From SIG607 sp045533195 (lineage in GTDB: Bacteria > Bacillota > Clostridia > Oscillospirales > Acutalibacteraceae): a stretch of DNA of 64,000 nucleotides. Positions 26,618 through 36,403 of the stretch are shown here, piece after piece (positions within the stretch are counted from its first letter, which is position 1; every line of letters begins with the position of its first letter). Under the pieces are notes generated by a model that was not told the DNA's origin, did not search any database, and was given only the letters and a program-made list of their open reading frames with translations. The position numbers and the translations under genes were made by a program. The DNA is taken from assembly GCA_045533195.1 (NCBI GenBank), contig JAZSHI010000032.1, positions 25,842-89,841 of the forward strand, read 5' to 3'.

Positions 26618-27060
26618 TAAAATCCGCTAAACTCACCATATTCGCTGTAATCTTCAGCAAAAGTTTCTCCATTAACATCTACATCGCAGGGAGCGATAAC
26701 AAAAGTGTTATGAGCTGCTTTTTTGAGAGTGCCGTTTTTAGCATACGCAACACCGCTTAAAAAGTCGATGATACGGCGGGAAAGATCTCTATCTGCTTTT
26801 TCAAGATTTAAAACGATGGTTTTTTTAGCGCAGTAATGATCGGCAATACCTGTAACATCCTCAAAGCGCTCAGGCTTTACAAGAACAAGCTGCATATTTC
26901 CCTGAGAAAAAGCAACTGTTTTAGAACGAGGAGCACGAGCCTCTCTTTTAACAGCCTCTTTTTTGGGTTGCTCAATTTCCTCTTCCTCGGTTACAACCTC
27001 ATCTTCATAATCGTCATCCGATACGTTCATAATGTTTTTTACAGAATCCCAGAATTTCAT
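26617..27060 (-). CDS. sepF: Cell division protein SepF
   Basis: SepF binds FtsZ and the membrane and shapes the division ring. The 147-residue protein has the short N-terminal membrane-binding helix (MKFWDSVKNIMNV), an acidic/basic linker (about 14-48) and the SepF core domain from about 50 to 135 (QLVLVKPERFEDVTGIADH ... RIIDFLSGVAYA). The ATG follows AAAGGAGATATAAAAA. It is between yggS and ylmH, the conserved division-cluster order. Confidence 0.94.
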   Translation of the reverse strand: MKFWDSVKNIMNVSDDDYEDEVVTEEEEIEQPKKEAVKREARAPRSKTVAFSQGNMQLVLVKPERFEDVTGIADHYCAKKTIVLNLEKADRDLSRRIIDFLSGVAYAKNGTLKKAAHNTFVIAPCDVDVNGETFAEDYSEYGEFSGF

Positions 27061-27075
27061 TTTTTATATCTCCTT

Positions 27076-27795
27076 TTAATTATTTGAATAATTTCTTCTT
27101 CCGAAAAGAAGTGTGCCTATTCTCACTTGGGTAGAACCATACTCAATAGCGGTTTCATAGTCATCCGACATACCCATTGACAGAATATCCATAGATACAT
27201 TATCTATGTTTTTGTCCTTAATGTCAATAAACAGTTGTCTCATTTTCGAAAAATATTTAATATTTTCGCTTGAAGTGTTGCAAATGGGCGGAATTGCCAT
27301 AAGTCCGCGTATCTTTATACCTTCAATTTTTGAAATTACATCAACTGCAGACATTAATTCTTCAATAAGGAATCCCGACTTGCTTTCTTCTTCACCAATA
27401 TTGACTTCAAGAAGAATATCGGTTGTAATACCGATTTTTAAAGATTGCTTACCAATCATTTGGGCAAGTCTTATACTGTCAACAGATTCAATAAGAGCTA
27501 CTCTGCCTACGACATCCTTGACCTTATTTGTTTGCAAATGACCGATAAAATGCTTGGTAACATTTTTAGTTACATCATTTTCTTTTGCAATAAGTTCCTG
27601 AACTCTGTTGTCGCCTATAACACTTATGCCATGATCTATGGCATAGTTTATAAGTTCGGGAGTAACGGTTTTTACAGCAGCCAAAAGAGTAATATCTTCT
27701 GCTTTTCTGCCGCTTTTTTCAGCCGCATTCGCTATTTTTTCTTTAATTTCACTATAATTTTCGTCAAAAACTTCAGTTAATAATTTTTCCGTCAT
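27076..27795 (-). CDS. yggS: PLP homeostasis protein YggS/YlmE family
   Basis: This is a single-domain fold-type III PLP-binding protein that keeps pyridoxal phosphate levels balanced; it has no known enzymatic reaction. The 239 residues show the PLP lysine in LLAAVKTV (about 37-44), IGDNRVQEL, HFIGHLQTNKVK (about 80) and the phosphate-binding SMGMSDDYETAIEYGSTQVR near the C-terminus (split as SMGMSDD and GSTQVRIG). It overlaps the upstream adaptor-like gene by 23 bp. Confidence 0.93.
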   Translation of the reverse strand: MTEKLLTEVFDENYSEIKEKIANAAEKSGRKAEDITLLAAVKTVTPELINYAIDHGISVIGDNRVQELIAKENDVTKNVTKHFIGHLQTNKVKDVVGRVALIESVDSIRLAQMIGKQSLKIGITTDILLEVNIGEEESKSGFLIEELMSAVDVISKIEGIKIRGLMAIPPICNTSSENIKYFSKMRQLFIDIKDKNIDNVSMDILSMGMSDDYETAIEYGSTQVRIGTLLFGRRNYSNN

Positions 27796-28984
27796 ATAGG
27801 TTCTTCCCCTTTACAACAACCTTATCATAAAGCCTCAACTGTGTATTTTGATTAGTATCAGCCTTCTCGCAAATCACAAAATCTTCTGTCTGATAAATAA
27901 CTTTAGCGGTTACAAATTTCAGTTCCATACCCGAAATCACAAAAACTCCCGTCTGGTTATCACTAACCCTCAAAGCGCTTTTAGGAACCTTAAGACCGGA
28001 GTATTCACCATTAATTAACGTCATTGCTCCGGTACGCATGGTAGCAAGTTCAGCATTCATTTCCTGACAAGAAAAAAGTATAACTGCTCTTTCTCTGTCA
28101 GAAGATAAATTTATCTGTTCTACCATAACCTTTAAGTAAGGGTTACTTTTAAGTTGGGTTTTAATAGTTACGGTATCACCTTTTTTGTAGGATAAAGATT
28201 GATTAGCGGTAAGAGGAGCAGCTATATACCACGTATAATCCGAAACGATTTTTCCTATCTTACCGTTATTTTTACTTTCATCAAAAGTAACCGAATCCAT
28301 ATATTCCGGAGTATAACGCTCAAGCTTATCAGCCATTAACACAGTCTCAAAGCCATCAACACTTGAAACGAAAAATCCCGATTCAGTAGCAAGTATTTCA
28401 GCTTTAGGCTCGGAAAGTGAACCTTCAAGATTATTTTTGCGATTTTCAAGAGATTCAAGCTGCTTTGAAAAATCAGCGCTGTTTCCTATAACCATTTCCT
28501 TTCTGTTCATAAGTGTAAGAAGCTGATCTTGATTTTTTCTTGCTTTTTTGAAATTACCGTTACCCGCCTCAAAGAGAATTTCACTCAGCGAGGATGTTAT
28601 TTTATTATCAAGCAGGTTGATATCTACGGCAGCGATATCATTATAACTTTGAATGGTTTTAATATTTGAAATCTGCTCATTAATTTTTTCAAGCTCGGTT
28701 ACGGCAAAGGAATCCTTTTCGCTGCTAAAAATCTTAGCTATTGTACCGTTTTTTGAAATTCTTTCACCATCAGAAACAAGTAGATGCATAACACCGCCGT
28801 CTGACTTATCGATAAGTATTTCATTTCTGATTATCATTCCTGTAAAAGATATACCGTCGGTCACCGAAACATATTCGGCGCTTTCTGTATTTATGGGATT
28901 GTATATTGCAGAATAAACTTGATGTAACAAAAACAAGGATAACAAAGCAATAGCAATTATTCTCACAAATTTGTTTTTAAACAT
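27773..28984 (-). CDS. HlyD/RND-adaptor-like membrane-anchored protein of the sepF cluster
   Basis: The 403-residue protein has one N-terminal membrane helix (about 8-26), then an extracytoplasmic region with a split lipoyl/barrel-sandwich pattern. SGFFVSSVDGFE and GGVMHLLVSDGERISKNGTIAKI resemble the two half-motifs of HlyD adaptors. Between them is a helical stretch (about 95-195). A beta-barrel-like C-terminus follows. No transporter gene is adjacent; instead it lies between miaA and yggS-sepF, a placement seen in many Clostridia, so a cell-envelope or division role is possible but unproven. Confidence 0.7.
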   Translation of the reverse strand: MFKNKFVRIIAIALLSLFLLHQVYSAIYNPINTESAEYVSVTDGISFTGMIIRNEILIDKSDGGVMHLLVSDGERISKNGTIAKIFSSEKDSFAVTELEKINEQISNIKTIQSYNDIAAVDINLLDNKITSSLSEILFEAGNGNFKKARKNQDQLLTLMNRKEMVIGNSADFSKQLESLENRKNNLEGSLSEPKAEILATESGFFVSSVDGFETVLMADKLERYTPEYMDSVTFDESKNNGKIGKIVSDYTWYIAAPLTANQSLSYKKGDTVTIKTQLKSNPYLKVMVEQINLSSDRERAVILFSCQEMNAELATMRTGAMTLINGEYSGLKVPKSALRVSDNQTGVFVISGMELKFVTAKVIYQTEDFVICEKADTNQNTQLRLYDKVVVKGKNLYDGKIIN

Positions 28985-29908
28985 TTAGTTCATCCTTTCC
29001 AGTATTTTTATAGCCTCTTTTTTTACATCCTGAGTATCGGAAAACAACCAATTGATGTTCTCATTTTTTCTAAACCACGTAAGCTGACGTTTTGCATATC
29101 TTCTGGTTTCACGCTTTAATTTTTCTATGGCTTCATCTAAAGTAACGTTACCATCAAGATAATCGTAAAATTCTTTATGACCGATAGCTTGTGCAGATGT
29201 ATAACCTTTATCCCGCATAGCTTTGGCTTCTTCTATAATTCCGTTTTTTACCATTAAATCAACACGCATATTAATTTTTTCGTAAAGCTTTTCTCTATTG
29301 GAACAGGTGATGCCGATAATAACTTCATTATACGGTTTACCACCGAGTTTTGAACGCACATTTTGCTCGGTTATGGTAAGTCCCGTAGAATAAAAAACCT
29401 CAAAAGCGCGTACTATACGTTTTTTGTCATTGGGGGATAGCTTTTCTGACGATACTGAGTCGATCTGCGAAAGTTTTTTCAGCATTTCCTCGCCGCCGAG
29501 AATATCATATTCATTTTCCAGTTTCACTCGTGTTTCGTCAGACGTTTTTTCGTCAATAAACTGAATTCCTTCAATAAGAGAATCAATATAAAGTCCCGTT
29601 CCGCCTACTACAATGGGCAGCTTACCTCTTGAAATTATATCATCAATAGTTTTTCTGGCAAGTTCTACATAATCAGCAACAGAAAATTTAACCTGAGGCT
29701 CTAAGAACTCAACCAGATGGTGAACCGCCAGACTTTTTTCTTCATTGGTAGGAGCGGCAGAAGCTATGCTTATGCCTTTATATATTTGCATTGAATCAGC
29801 AGAAACAATTTCACCGTCAAAATGCCTTGCAAGAGCTATAGCCAGTTCCGTTTTTCCTGACGCAGTAGGGCCGACAACAAATATTACTTTTGGTTTATTA
29901 ATGCTCAT
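28985..29908 (-). CDS. miaA: tRNA dimethylallyltransferase
   Basis: MiaA adds a dimethylallyl group to A37 of tRNAs reading UNN codons. The 307 residues contain the P-loop GPTASGKTEL (13-22), the catalytic SADSMQIYKG (about 36-45), GGTGLYIDSL (about 103) and the C-terminal YAKRQLTWFRK tRNA-binding motif. MiaB, which acts next on the same base, is encoded upstream in this operon (36.2 kb). It overlaps mutL by 4 bp. Confidence 0.96.
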   Translation of the reverse strand: MSINKPKVIFVVGPTASGKTELAIALARHFDGEIVSADSMQIYKGISIASAAPTNEEKSLAVHHLVEFLEPQVKFSVADYVELARKTIDDIISRGKLPIVVGGTGLYIDSLIEGIQFIDEKTSDETRVKLENEYDILGGEEMLKKLSQIDSVSSEKLSPNDKKRIVRAFEVFYSTGLTITEQNVRSKLGGKPYNEVIIGITCSNREKLYEKINMRVDLMVKNGIIEEAKAMRDKGYTSAQAIGHKEFYDYLDGNVTLDEAIEKLKRETRRYAKRQLTWFRKNENINWLFSDTQDVKKEAIKILERMN

Positions 29909-31782
29909 TTTATTCTTCCAAACTGTTTTTCTATGTCACGTTTTTTAATTTCAAAGGCTACAGGTCTTCCATGCGGACAATAGAATATATCATCACGAGA
30001 AAGTACTTCATTCGCCAGTTTTAAAAGTTCTTCTTTTGAGGTTCTAAAGCCCGCTTTAATAGCCGCTTTACAGGCTACAGTATGATAAATATTATCAAGT
30101 TTTTCAATTTCAACCGAACCGTTATCGGCAAGATTAGACGCAACCTCATAAAAGACGGTAGCGACATCTTCGTCCTTTAGTGAGGAAGGAACGGCTCTTA
30201 TTATTACGGTATTATTGCCGAAATCTTCCGCCTCAAAGCCGCTTTTTTCCAAAAGTTCAGAGGAACTAAGCACTGCATTATAGTGCTGGGCTGTAAGCTT
30301 TACGGTAACGGGAAGAAGAAGTTCCTGACTATCGGCGCTTTGCTCTTTTCTAAGACGTTCAAATATAATTCTTTCGTGAGAAGCGTGTTTATCAATAAAG
30401 AAGACACTGTTTTCCTTCTCTACAATAATGTAGGTTGAAAAGGCTTCGCCTATAAATTTTATTTGAGGAATTATTTTGGTTTCATTTTCTTTTTGATTAT
30501 CGACAGTTTCTTTAACCTCGACATTCTTTTCAGCTTGTTGTTTTATATACTCGTTATCTACGTGAATATCTATATTAACTTTAGGTTCAGCTTTAGCGTA
30601 ACTGGGTTCATCTTTATATGAATTTTTAAAAACAACCGCTCCTGAAGGACGATTAATCATGGGTTCATAAAAATCGTCGTTCTTTTGTTCTTCCTTCTTT
30701 TCGGTAATAACCATCTGTTTATACTGCTGTGTACTCATAGTATCAAAAGCAGCAAAGGAAGTATTGGGCTTAACCTTAATCTGAGGTCTTTCATCCCCTG
30801 TAGTCAGAGCATTTTTAACGGTAAAATATACTGCATCAAAAATACTTTTGTCATCAGAAAATCTAACCTCGGTTTTTGCGGGATGCACATTAACGTCAAC
30901 AACAGATGGATCAACGGTAATATTTAAAACGCAGGCAGGAAATTTACCAACCATAACAGAGTTTTTATATGCAGCCTCTAAAGCAGAAATAGCCGTAGCG
31001 CTTCTAATAAGTCTTCCGTTCAAAAAGAAATACTGTGCATTACGCTTTGGGCGACAATAAATAGGCTTACAGATAAATCCCTCTACCTGCACCAAGTTGT
31101 TTGAGCCTTTAGCAGAAATAAGACTTTTAGAAAATTCCCTACCGAGTACTGAATATATTACAGATTCAAGTTTTCCGTCACCCGAAGTGGTAATAACTGT
31201 TTTGCCGTCTCTGATAAAGCGAAAGGCTATTTCGGGGTGAGAAAGAGCAATCTTTTCCACAAGGTCAGAGATAAAGTTAGCTTCACTGGTATCCTTATGC
31301 AAAAACTTCATTCTGGCAGGAGTATTAAAGAATAAATCCCTTACTATAACGGTAGTGCCGTTTGGACATCCTGTTTCTTCAAAGGCTACTTCCTCCCCGC
31401 CTTCAATAACGTAACGTGTACCAACCATATCATCTTCGGTTTTTGTAATCATTTCGACCTTTGAAACAGAAGATATAGCAGCTAAGGCTTCACCTCTGAA
31501 ACCGAGAGTATTTATACTGTCAAGGTCATCCTCTTTAACAATTTTGCTGGTTGCATGACGAAGAAAAGCGGTTGGAACATCATCTTTTTTAATTCCGCAA
31601 CCGTTATCGGTAACTCGCATATATAAAATACCGCCGCCTTTAATTTCTACGGTAATATCCGTAGCACCGGCATCTATGGCATTTTCAACTATTTCCTTTA
31701 TAACCGAAGCCGGTTTTTCAACCACCTCGCCTGCGGCGATTTTTTCGGCTATAAATTTTGGTAACACATTAATCTTCGGCAT
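29905..31782 (-). CDS. mutL: DNA mismatch repair protein MutL
   Basis: MutL couples mismatch recognition by MutS to strand incision. The 625-residue protein has the GHKL ATPase motifs IAAGEVVEKPASV (about 11-23), DAGATDI, DNGCGI and GFRGEALAAISSV (about 92-104). A variable linker (about 330-430) leads to a C-terminal endonuclease-type domain. That domain has DKHASHERIIFE (variant of DQHAxxERxxxE), CKAAIKAG and CPHGRPVAFE. The nickase is therefore likely active, as expected for bacteria without MutH. It is 11 bp after mutS. Confidence 0.96.
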   Translation of the reverse strand: MPKINVLPKFIAEKIAAGEVVEKPASVIKEIVENAIDAGATDITVEIKGGGILYMRVTDNGCGIKKDDVPTAFLRHATSKIVKEDDLDSINTLGFRGEALAAISSVSKVEMITKTEDDMVGTRYVIEGGEEVAFEETGCPNGTTVIVRDLFFNTPARMKFLHKDTSEANFISDLVEKIALSHPEIAFRFIRDGKTVITTSGDGKLESVIYSVLGREFSKSLISAKGSNNLVQVEGFICKPIYCRPKRNAQYFFLNGRLIRSATAISALEAAYKNSVMVGKFPACVLNITVDPSVVDVNVHPAKTEVRFSDDKSIFDAVYFTVKNALTTGDERPQIKVKPNTSFAAFDTMSTQQYKQMVITEKKEEQKNDDFYEPMINRPSGAVVFKNSYKDEPSYAKAEPKVNIDIHVDNEYIKQQAEKNVEVKETVDNQKENETKIIPQIKFIGEAFSTYIIVEKENSVFFIDKHASHERIIFERLRKEQSADSQELLLPVTVKLTAQHYNAVLSSSELLEKSGFEAEDFGNNTVIIRAVPSSLKDEDVATVFYEVASNLADNGSVEIEKLDNIYHTVACKAAIKAGFRTSKEELLKLANEVLSRDDIFYCPHGRPVAFEIKKRDIEKQFGRIK

Positions 31783-31793
31783 ACATAACCTCT

Positions 31794-34388
31794 TTATTCT
31801 TTTGCTTTATTAGCTAAATCATAAAGCATTCTCATAGATTCTATAGGAGTAAGCGTGTTAACGTCAACTGTTCTGAGTTCCTCCATAATATCCATCGCCT
31901 GTTTGATTTCCAGTGGCATCTGACTTGATTCATCAGCAATCTTTTTGTAGGTTATAACCCCCTGCGATTCTGTCTCGCTGAGAATTTCCTTAGCGCGTTT
32001 TATAACCGCTGATGGAATTCCCGAAAGCTTTGCAACCTCAATGCCGTAGCTTTGGTCGGCACCGCCAGGAACTATTCTGCGAAGGAATATTATATCATCA
32101 CCGCGCTTTTTAACGGCAATATTATAGTTTTTAACTCCCGAAATTTCGTTTTCCATTTCGGTAAGTTCGTGATAGTGAGTAGCAAACAACGCCTTAGCAC
32201 CTATTTTCTTTTTATCGGCAACATATTCAAGTACAGCTTTAGCAATGGACATACCGTCAAATGTAGATGTACCTCTGCCGATTTCATCAAGAATAAGCAG
32301 ACTTTTATTAGTTGCATTTTTGAGAATATTAGCAACCTCACTCATTTCTACCATAAATGTGGATTGTCCTGAAGCTAAATCATCACTGGCGCCAACTCTG
32401 GTAAAAATAGCATCACAAATAGAAAGATTTGCGCTTTCGGCAGGTACAAATGAGCCTATCTGCGCCATAAGTACAATAATTGCAACCTGTCTCATATATG
32501 TAGATTTACCTGCCATATTCGGACCTGTAATTATTGCGCAACGGTCATCACCGCTGTTCAAATAAGTATCGTTTGAAACAAAGGGAGTATTAGTAAGCTT
32601 TTCAACAACGGGATGTCTGCCCGATTTAATAAGAATTATTCCGTCATCATTTATTTTAGGTCTGCAGTAGTTGTTTTCAACCGCAACGTTGGAAAGCGAA
32701 CATAATACGTCAAGACGCGCAAGAGCAGCAGCAGTTTTTTGAAAACGTTCAAGCTGAGCGGCAACCTGTTTTCTGACATCATCAAAAAGCTCATATTCAA
32801 GAGCAATAACTCTGTCTTTAGCGCCAAGCAGTTTTCCTTCAAGAGCTTTAAGTTCTTCAGTTATAAAACGCTCAGCTCCTGTAAGTGTTTGTTTTCTGAT
32901 ATAATCCTCGGGAACAAGGTCTAAGAAAGAGTTTGTGACCTCTAAATAGTAACCGAAAACCTTATTAAATTTAACCTTAAGGTTTTTAATTCCCGTTCTT
33001 TCTTTTTCTCTTGCCTCGATATCAGCAATTATTGCCGTACCGCCCGTCATAATGTCTCTAAGGGAATCTACCTCGCTGTTATATCCCTCTCTTATCATAC
33101 CGCCTTCTCGAACTAATGCAGGCGGCTCATCAACTATGGCGCTATCTATAAGTGTTTTTACGTCTTCAAGTAAATCAATGTCGTTATAGCACTCCTTAAG
33201 AATACGGCAAGAAGCATTAGATAGCACGTTTTTTACTTCAGGAAGAGCTTCTATGGTTGAAGAAAGGGCTCTGAGTTCCCTTGCGCTTCCCGTACCGTAA
33301 ACCACCTTTGACATAAGACGTTCAATATCTCTTATTCCACGGAGTGAATCGGTAAGTTCACCACGCATAACAGTTGTTTGAGTAAGTTCTTCAACACTAT
33401 TTTGACGCATATTAATTTGATTAAAATTAAGAAGCGGTTGTTCAATCCACGAACGCATAAGGCGTTTACCCATAGCGGTACAGGTTTTATCAAGCACCCA
33501 AAGAAGCGAACCCTTACGGGATTTTGAACGCATAGTTTCAATAATTTCAAGGTTTCTTACAGCGGTCATATCAAGTCTCATAAACTGACCGCCGCTATAG
33601 AATTTAACCTGATTTACGCAAATTTCACCTTTTATACCGGTTTCGTAAAGATAACCGATAACTGCACCTAAAGCGCTCTCACCTGCCGTACCAGCAGAAA
33701 ATCCAAGGTTTTCAACACTTAAAATCTTAAAGTGCTTTAAAATCAGATTTTCGGTGAAATTGATATCAAAAGCGTTTTTGTCTCTTTTGGTAATAAGACC
33801 GTCATATTTTCCTAAAACCGCATTACTTAAAATCTTGTTATCTTCAAAATCATCAACAATAAGCAATTCTTTGGGAGAAAAACGGCAGATTTCATCATAG
33901 ATAAGCGAAGACACATCCTGTCCCGAAACCTCGGTTAGATAGGCTTCACCTGTGGAAGCGTCGGTAAAACAAATTCCCGCAACACCGTCAATAACCGATA
34001 CAGCGCAAAGGAAGTTGTTTTTGCCCTCGTCAAGCATACTGTCCTCAATAACGGTTCCAGGTGTTATTATTCTTATGATATCACGTTTAACAAGACCTTT
34101 TGCGGTTGCAGGGTCTTCAACCTGTTCACAAATAGCAACTCTAAAGCCCTTTTCAACAAGACGCTGAATATAGGTTTCGCAGGAATGAAACGGAACGCCG
34201 CACATCGGAGCGCGTTCACTCAAACCGCAATCCTTTCCCGTTAACACTAAATCAAGTTCGCTTGACGCAGTCTCGGCATCCTCGAAAAACATTTCATAAA
34301 AGTCACCGACACGGAAAAATATGATACAGTCTTTATTCTGCTCTTTTATCTCAAGATACTGTCGCATCATTGGAGACAGTTCTGCCAT
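31794..34388 (-). CDS. mutS: DNA mismatch repair protein MutS
   Basis: MutS recognises base mismatches and small loops. From the N-terminus it has the mismatch-binding domain with the DFYEMFFEDA Phe-x-Glu-type loop (about 30-39), connector, lever and clamp domains, and the ATPase domain. The ATPase domain carries Walker A GPNMAGKST (about 610), DEIGRGTSTFDG (about 690) and ATHYHELTEME. The C-terminal 50 residues are the dimerisation tail. The ATG at 34388 is chosen because AGGTGG lies 5 nt upstream; a GTG three codons earlier overlaps that site. Length 864 residues is normal. Confidence 0.97.
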   Translation of the reverse strand: MAELSPMMRQYLEIKEQNKDCIIFFRVGDFYEMFFEDAETASSELDLVLTGKDCGLSERAPMCGVPFHSCETYIQRLVEKGFRVAICEQVEDPATAKGLVKRDIIRIITPGTVIEDSMLDEGKNNFLCAVSVIDGVAGICFTDASTGEAYLTEVSGQDVSSLIYDEICRFSPKELLIVDDFEDNKILSNAVLGKYDGLITKRDKNAFDINFTENLILKHFKILSVENLGFSAGTAGESALGAVIGYLYETGIKGEICVNQVKFYSGGQFMRLDMTAVRNLEIIETMRSKSRKGSLLWVLDKTCTAMGKRLMRSWIEQPLLNFNQINMRQNSVEELTQTTVMRGELTDSLRGIRDIERLMSKVVYGTGSARELRALSSTIEALPEVKNVLSNASCRILKECYNDIDLLEDVKTLIDSAIVDEPPALVREGGMIREGYNSEVDSLRDIMTGGTAIIADIEAREKERTGIKNLKVKFNKVFGYYLEVTNSFLDLVPEDYIRKQTLTGAERFITEELKALEGKLLGAKDRVIALEYELFDDVRKQVAAQLERFQKTAAALARLDVLCSLSNVAVENNYCRPKINDDGIILIKSGRHPVVEKLTNTPFVSNDTYLNSGDDRCAIITGPNMAGKSTYMRQVAIIVLMAQIGSFVPAESANLSICDAIFTRVGASDDLASGQSTFMVEMSEVANILKNATNKSLLILDEIGRGTSTFDGMSIAKAVLEYVADKKKIGAKALFATHYHELTEMENEISGVKNYNIAVKKRGDDIIFLRRIVPGGADQSYGIEVAKLSGIPSAVIKRAKEILSETESQGVITYKKIADESSQMPLEIKQAMDIMEELRTVDVNTLTPIESMRMLYDLANKAKE

Positions 34389-34422
34389 TGTTTCCACCTA
34401 CCGTTTTAAACTAAGTTTCAAA

Positions 34423-34830
34423 TTAGTGACAGCCTGCACAGGTAGAACAGCTACCGGTACATCCGCCTTCAGGAATTTCACAGGTTTCAGGATCTGCACC
34501 TTCACTGCACATCTGAATAATTGCCATAGCATCGGCAATCATCTTATCAACGCCGAGTTTTGCATCATTATAAGCCTTCATTGTCTCATTGCTCATAATT
34601 GAATCGTAAATTTCTCTAAGCTCCAGATTAGCCTCTCTAAACTTTTCTTCATCGCGTTCTTCCTGTTCGCCGAGGCGTTCAATGTTCATTCGAGCAACAT
34701 TAAATTTTCCGACTAAATCCTGTAATTCTTCATTACTATCGAGAGCAAGTTTTGTTCTTGCATATTCAACAAATCTTTCATCTTCCTGAATAGCAGCGCC
34801 TAAATTTCTAGCAGCTTTAATTACGTCCAT
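34423..34830 (-). CDS. YlbF/YmcA family protein with cysteine-rich tail
   Basis: The 135-residue protein is mostly helical (residues 1-108), the YlbF/YmcA fold. In Bacillus, YlbF, YmcA and YaaT form an Fe-S-containing complex that affects mRNA processing with RNase Y and sporulation. The last 27 residues contain six cysteines plus a histidine (CSEG, PETCE, GGCTGSCSTCAGCH), a likely Fe-S or metal-binding tail. It is second in the operon, 12 bp after miaB and 34 bp before mutS. No ymcA or yaaT is in the window. Confidence 0.82.
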   Translation of the reverse strand: MDVIKAARNLGAAIQEDERFVEYARTKLALDSNEELQDLVGKFNVARMNIERLGEQEERDEEKFREANLELREIYDSIMSNETMKAYNDAKLGVDKMIADAMAIIQMCSEGADPETCEIPEGGCTGSCSTCAGCH

Positions 34831-34842
34831 TTTAAATTCTCC

Positions 34843-36234
34843 TTAGTCTATTCTTGTGCCTTCCAAAATATTTGAAACAGCATTTACTTTTACGTTTATA
34901 AATTTTCCTAAATCTTCTTCGGTTCCGTCAAATTCTATAACAGCAGTACCATTAGTATGTCCTGCCATTTTGCCTTCCACTCTGCCAAAATCATCACATA
35001 AAACTCTAAAGGTTTTTCCAACGGTTTCAGCACTTAATTCTTTACTGATAACTTCTTGAGTTCTTAGGAGTTCATCAAACCACCTTCCCTTTTCCTCACG
35101 GGAAATGGGATCGGGAAGCTTTTCAGCCGGAGTACCGTTACGCGGTGAAAAAATAAAGGTAAAAAGTGACGAAAATCTAACTTCTTTAACCAAAGATAAA
35201 GTTTCTTTAAAATCTTCGTATGTCTCTCCCGGAAAGCCTACGATAATATCACTGGTAAGGGATATATCGGGCATTTTCTCTTTCGCCGAATTAATAAGAG
35301 AAAGATATTTTTCTTTTGTGTATCGTCTGTTCATAAGAGAAAGTATTCTGTTACTTCCGCTTTGAAAAGGCAGATGCAAATGACGTGCAACCTTTTTACA
35401 CTCAGCCATAGTCTCTAAAAGCTCTTCGGTACAGTCTTTAGGGTGAGAGGTCATAAATCTTATACGGAAATCGCCTTCAATATCATTGATTTTTCTAAGC
35501 AGTCCCGCAAAATTAAGACCGAAATCACAGCCTATACCATAAGAATTGACATTCTGTCCAAGAAGGGTTATATCCTTACAGCCGCCATCAATAAGCTCTT
35601 TGGCTTCTTTTAAAATATCGTCGGGATGACGCGAACGCTCCCTTCCGCGAACGTATGGTACAATACAGTAACTGCAGAAATTATTGCAACCGTACATTAT
35701 AGGCAGCCAACCCTTGAACTCACCGTCTCTTTTAACGGGGATTTCCTCAACTATTTTTTCACTCTCTCCAATTTCAAATATTCTTGGAGAACCCGAAAGA
35801 CGTTTATATAAAAATTCAGGAAGTCTGTACTGTACGTGAGTGCCGAAAACTATGTCAACATAAGGATAACTTTTCTTCATTCTGTCGGTAACAGTTTCCT
35901 GTTGTGCCATACAACCACAAAGAGCAATAATCATTTCTTTGTGTCTGCGTTTATAATGCTTCATAGCGCCGATGTTTCCATACACCCTGTCCTCAGCATG
36001 ACCTCTTACGGCACAGGTATTAAAGAGAACGAAATCAGCGCCCTCAGCCTCATCGGTCAAAGAATATCCTACCTGAGTTAGCATTCCCTTGATTCGTTCG
36101 GAATCACTTACGTTCTGTTGGCATCCATAAGTAAAAATACAAGCGGTAGGAGTTCTTCCGTAAACCCTTTTAAGAAGGTCGGGTAAAAGCGAAATATACG
36201 GTTTCTGTTCTTCCCTATAGTCCAAAAAATCCAA
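34843..36234 (-). CDS. miaB: tRNA-2-methylthio-N6-dimethylallyladenosine synthase
   Basis: MiaB is the radical SAM methylthiotransferase modifying i6A37 in tRNA. The 463 residues comprise the UPF0004 domain with three auxiliary-cluster cysteines (TYGCQQNVSDSE, FNTCAVR, LCGCMAQ), the radical SAM motif CNNFCSYCIVPYVRGRERSR (about 180-199) and a C-terminal TRAM domain (about 390-455). The start is TTG (36232-36234), 8 nt after AGGGGAG; no ATG is available before the first conserved region. It is first gene of the long miaB-to-rluD operon. Confidence 0.95.
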   Translation of the reverse strand: MDFLDYREEQKPYISLLPDLLKRVYGRTPTACIFTYGCQQNVSDSERIKGMLTQVGYSLTDEAEGADFVLFNTCAVRGHAEDRVYGNIGAMKHYKRRHKEMIIALCGCMAQQETVTDRMKKSYPYVDIVFGTHVQYRLPEFLYKRLSGSPRIFEIGESEKIVEEIPVKRDGEFKGWLPIMYGCNNFCSYCIVPYVRGRERSRHPDDILKEAKELIDGGCKDITLLGQNVNSYGIGCDFGLNFAGLLRKINDIEGDFRIRFMTSHPKDCTEELLETMAECKKVARHLHLPFQSGSNRILSLMNRRYTKEKYLSLINSAKEKMPDISLTSDIIVGFPGETYEDFKETLSLVKEVRFSSLFTFIFSPRNGTPAEKLPDPISREEKGRWFDELLRTQEVISKELSAETVGKTFRVLCDDFGRVEGKMAGHTNGTAVIEFDGTEEDLGKFINVKVNAVSNILEGTRID

Positions 36235-36264
36235 AAAGTTCTCCCCTTTTACATAGATAGAGTT

Positions 36265-36293
36265 ATTATACTATATATTTATAAAATATGCAA
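36265..36293 (-). promoter_or_regulatory. Promoter for the miaB-ylbF-mutS-mutL-miaA operon
   Basis: On the minus strand, TTGCAT (36288-36293) and perfect TATAAT (36265-36270) have a 17-nt spacer, about 30 bp upstream of the TTG start of miaB. No other promoter of similar quality is evident before the end of the run near 24.4 kb. Confidence 0.75.
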
Positions 36294-36364
36294 GGTAAAA
36301 CATAAGCTATCGGCATAATTTTTTGTCGGTTTATAACTATTTGCTGCGCAGCTTCTTCTTAACG

Positions 36365-36403
36365 ATAAAATGATGGTGAACGGAAAGTTCACCATCATTT
36401 TAT
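36365..36403 (-). terminator. Intrinsic terminator of the cysK-luxS-phosphoglycerol transferase operon
   Basis: A perfect 17-bp stem (36365-36381 with 36387-36403) with loop GGAAA; the stop codon of the sulfatase-type gene lies inside its upstream arm. Confidence 0.85.

Noticed and set aside
27773..28984. Periplasmic adaptor of a drug efflux pump
   Set aside because: No transporter genes near; context is the sepF division cluster, so a pump role is not claimed.
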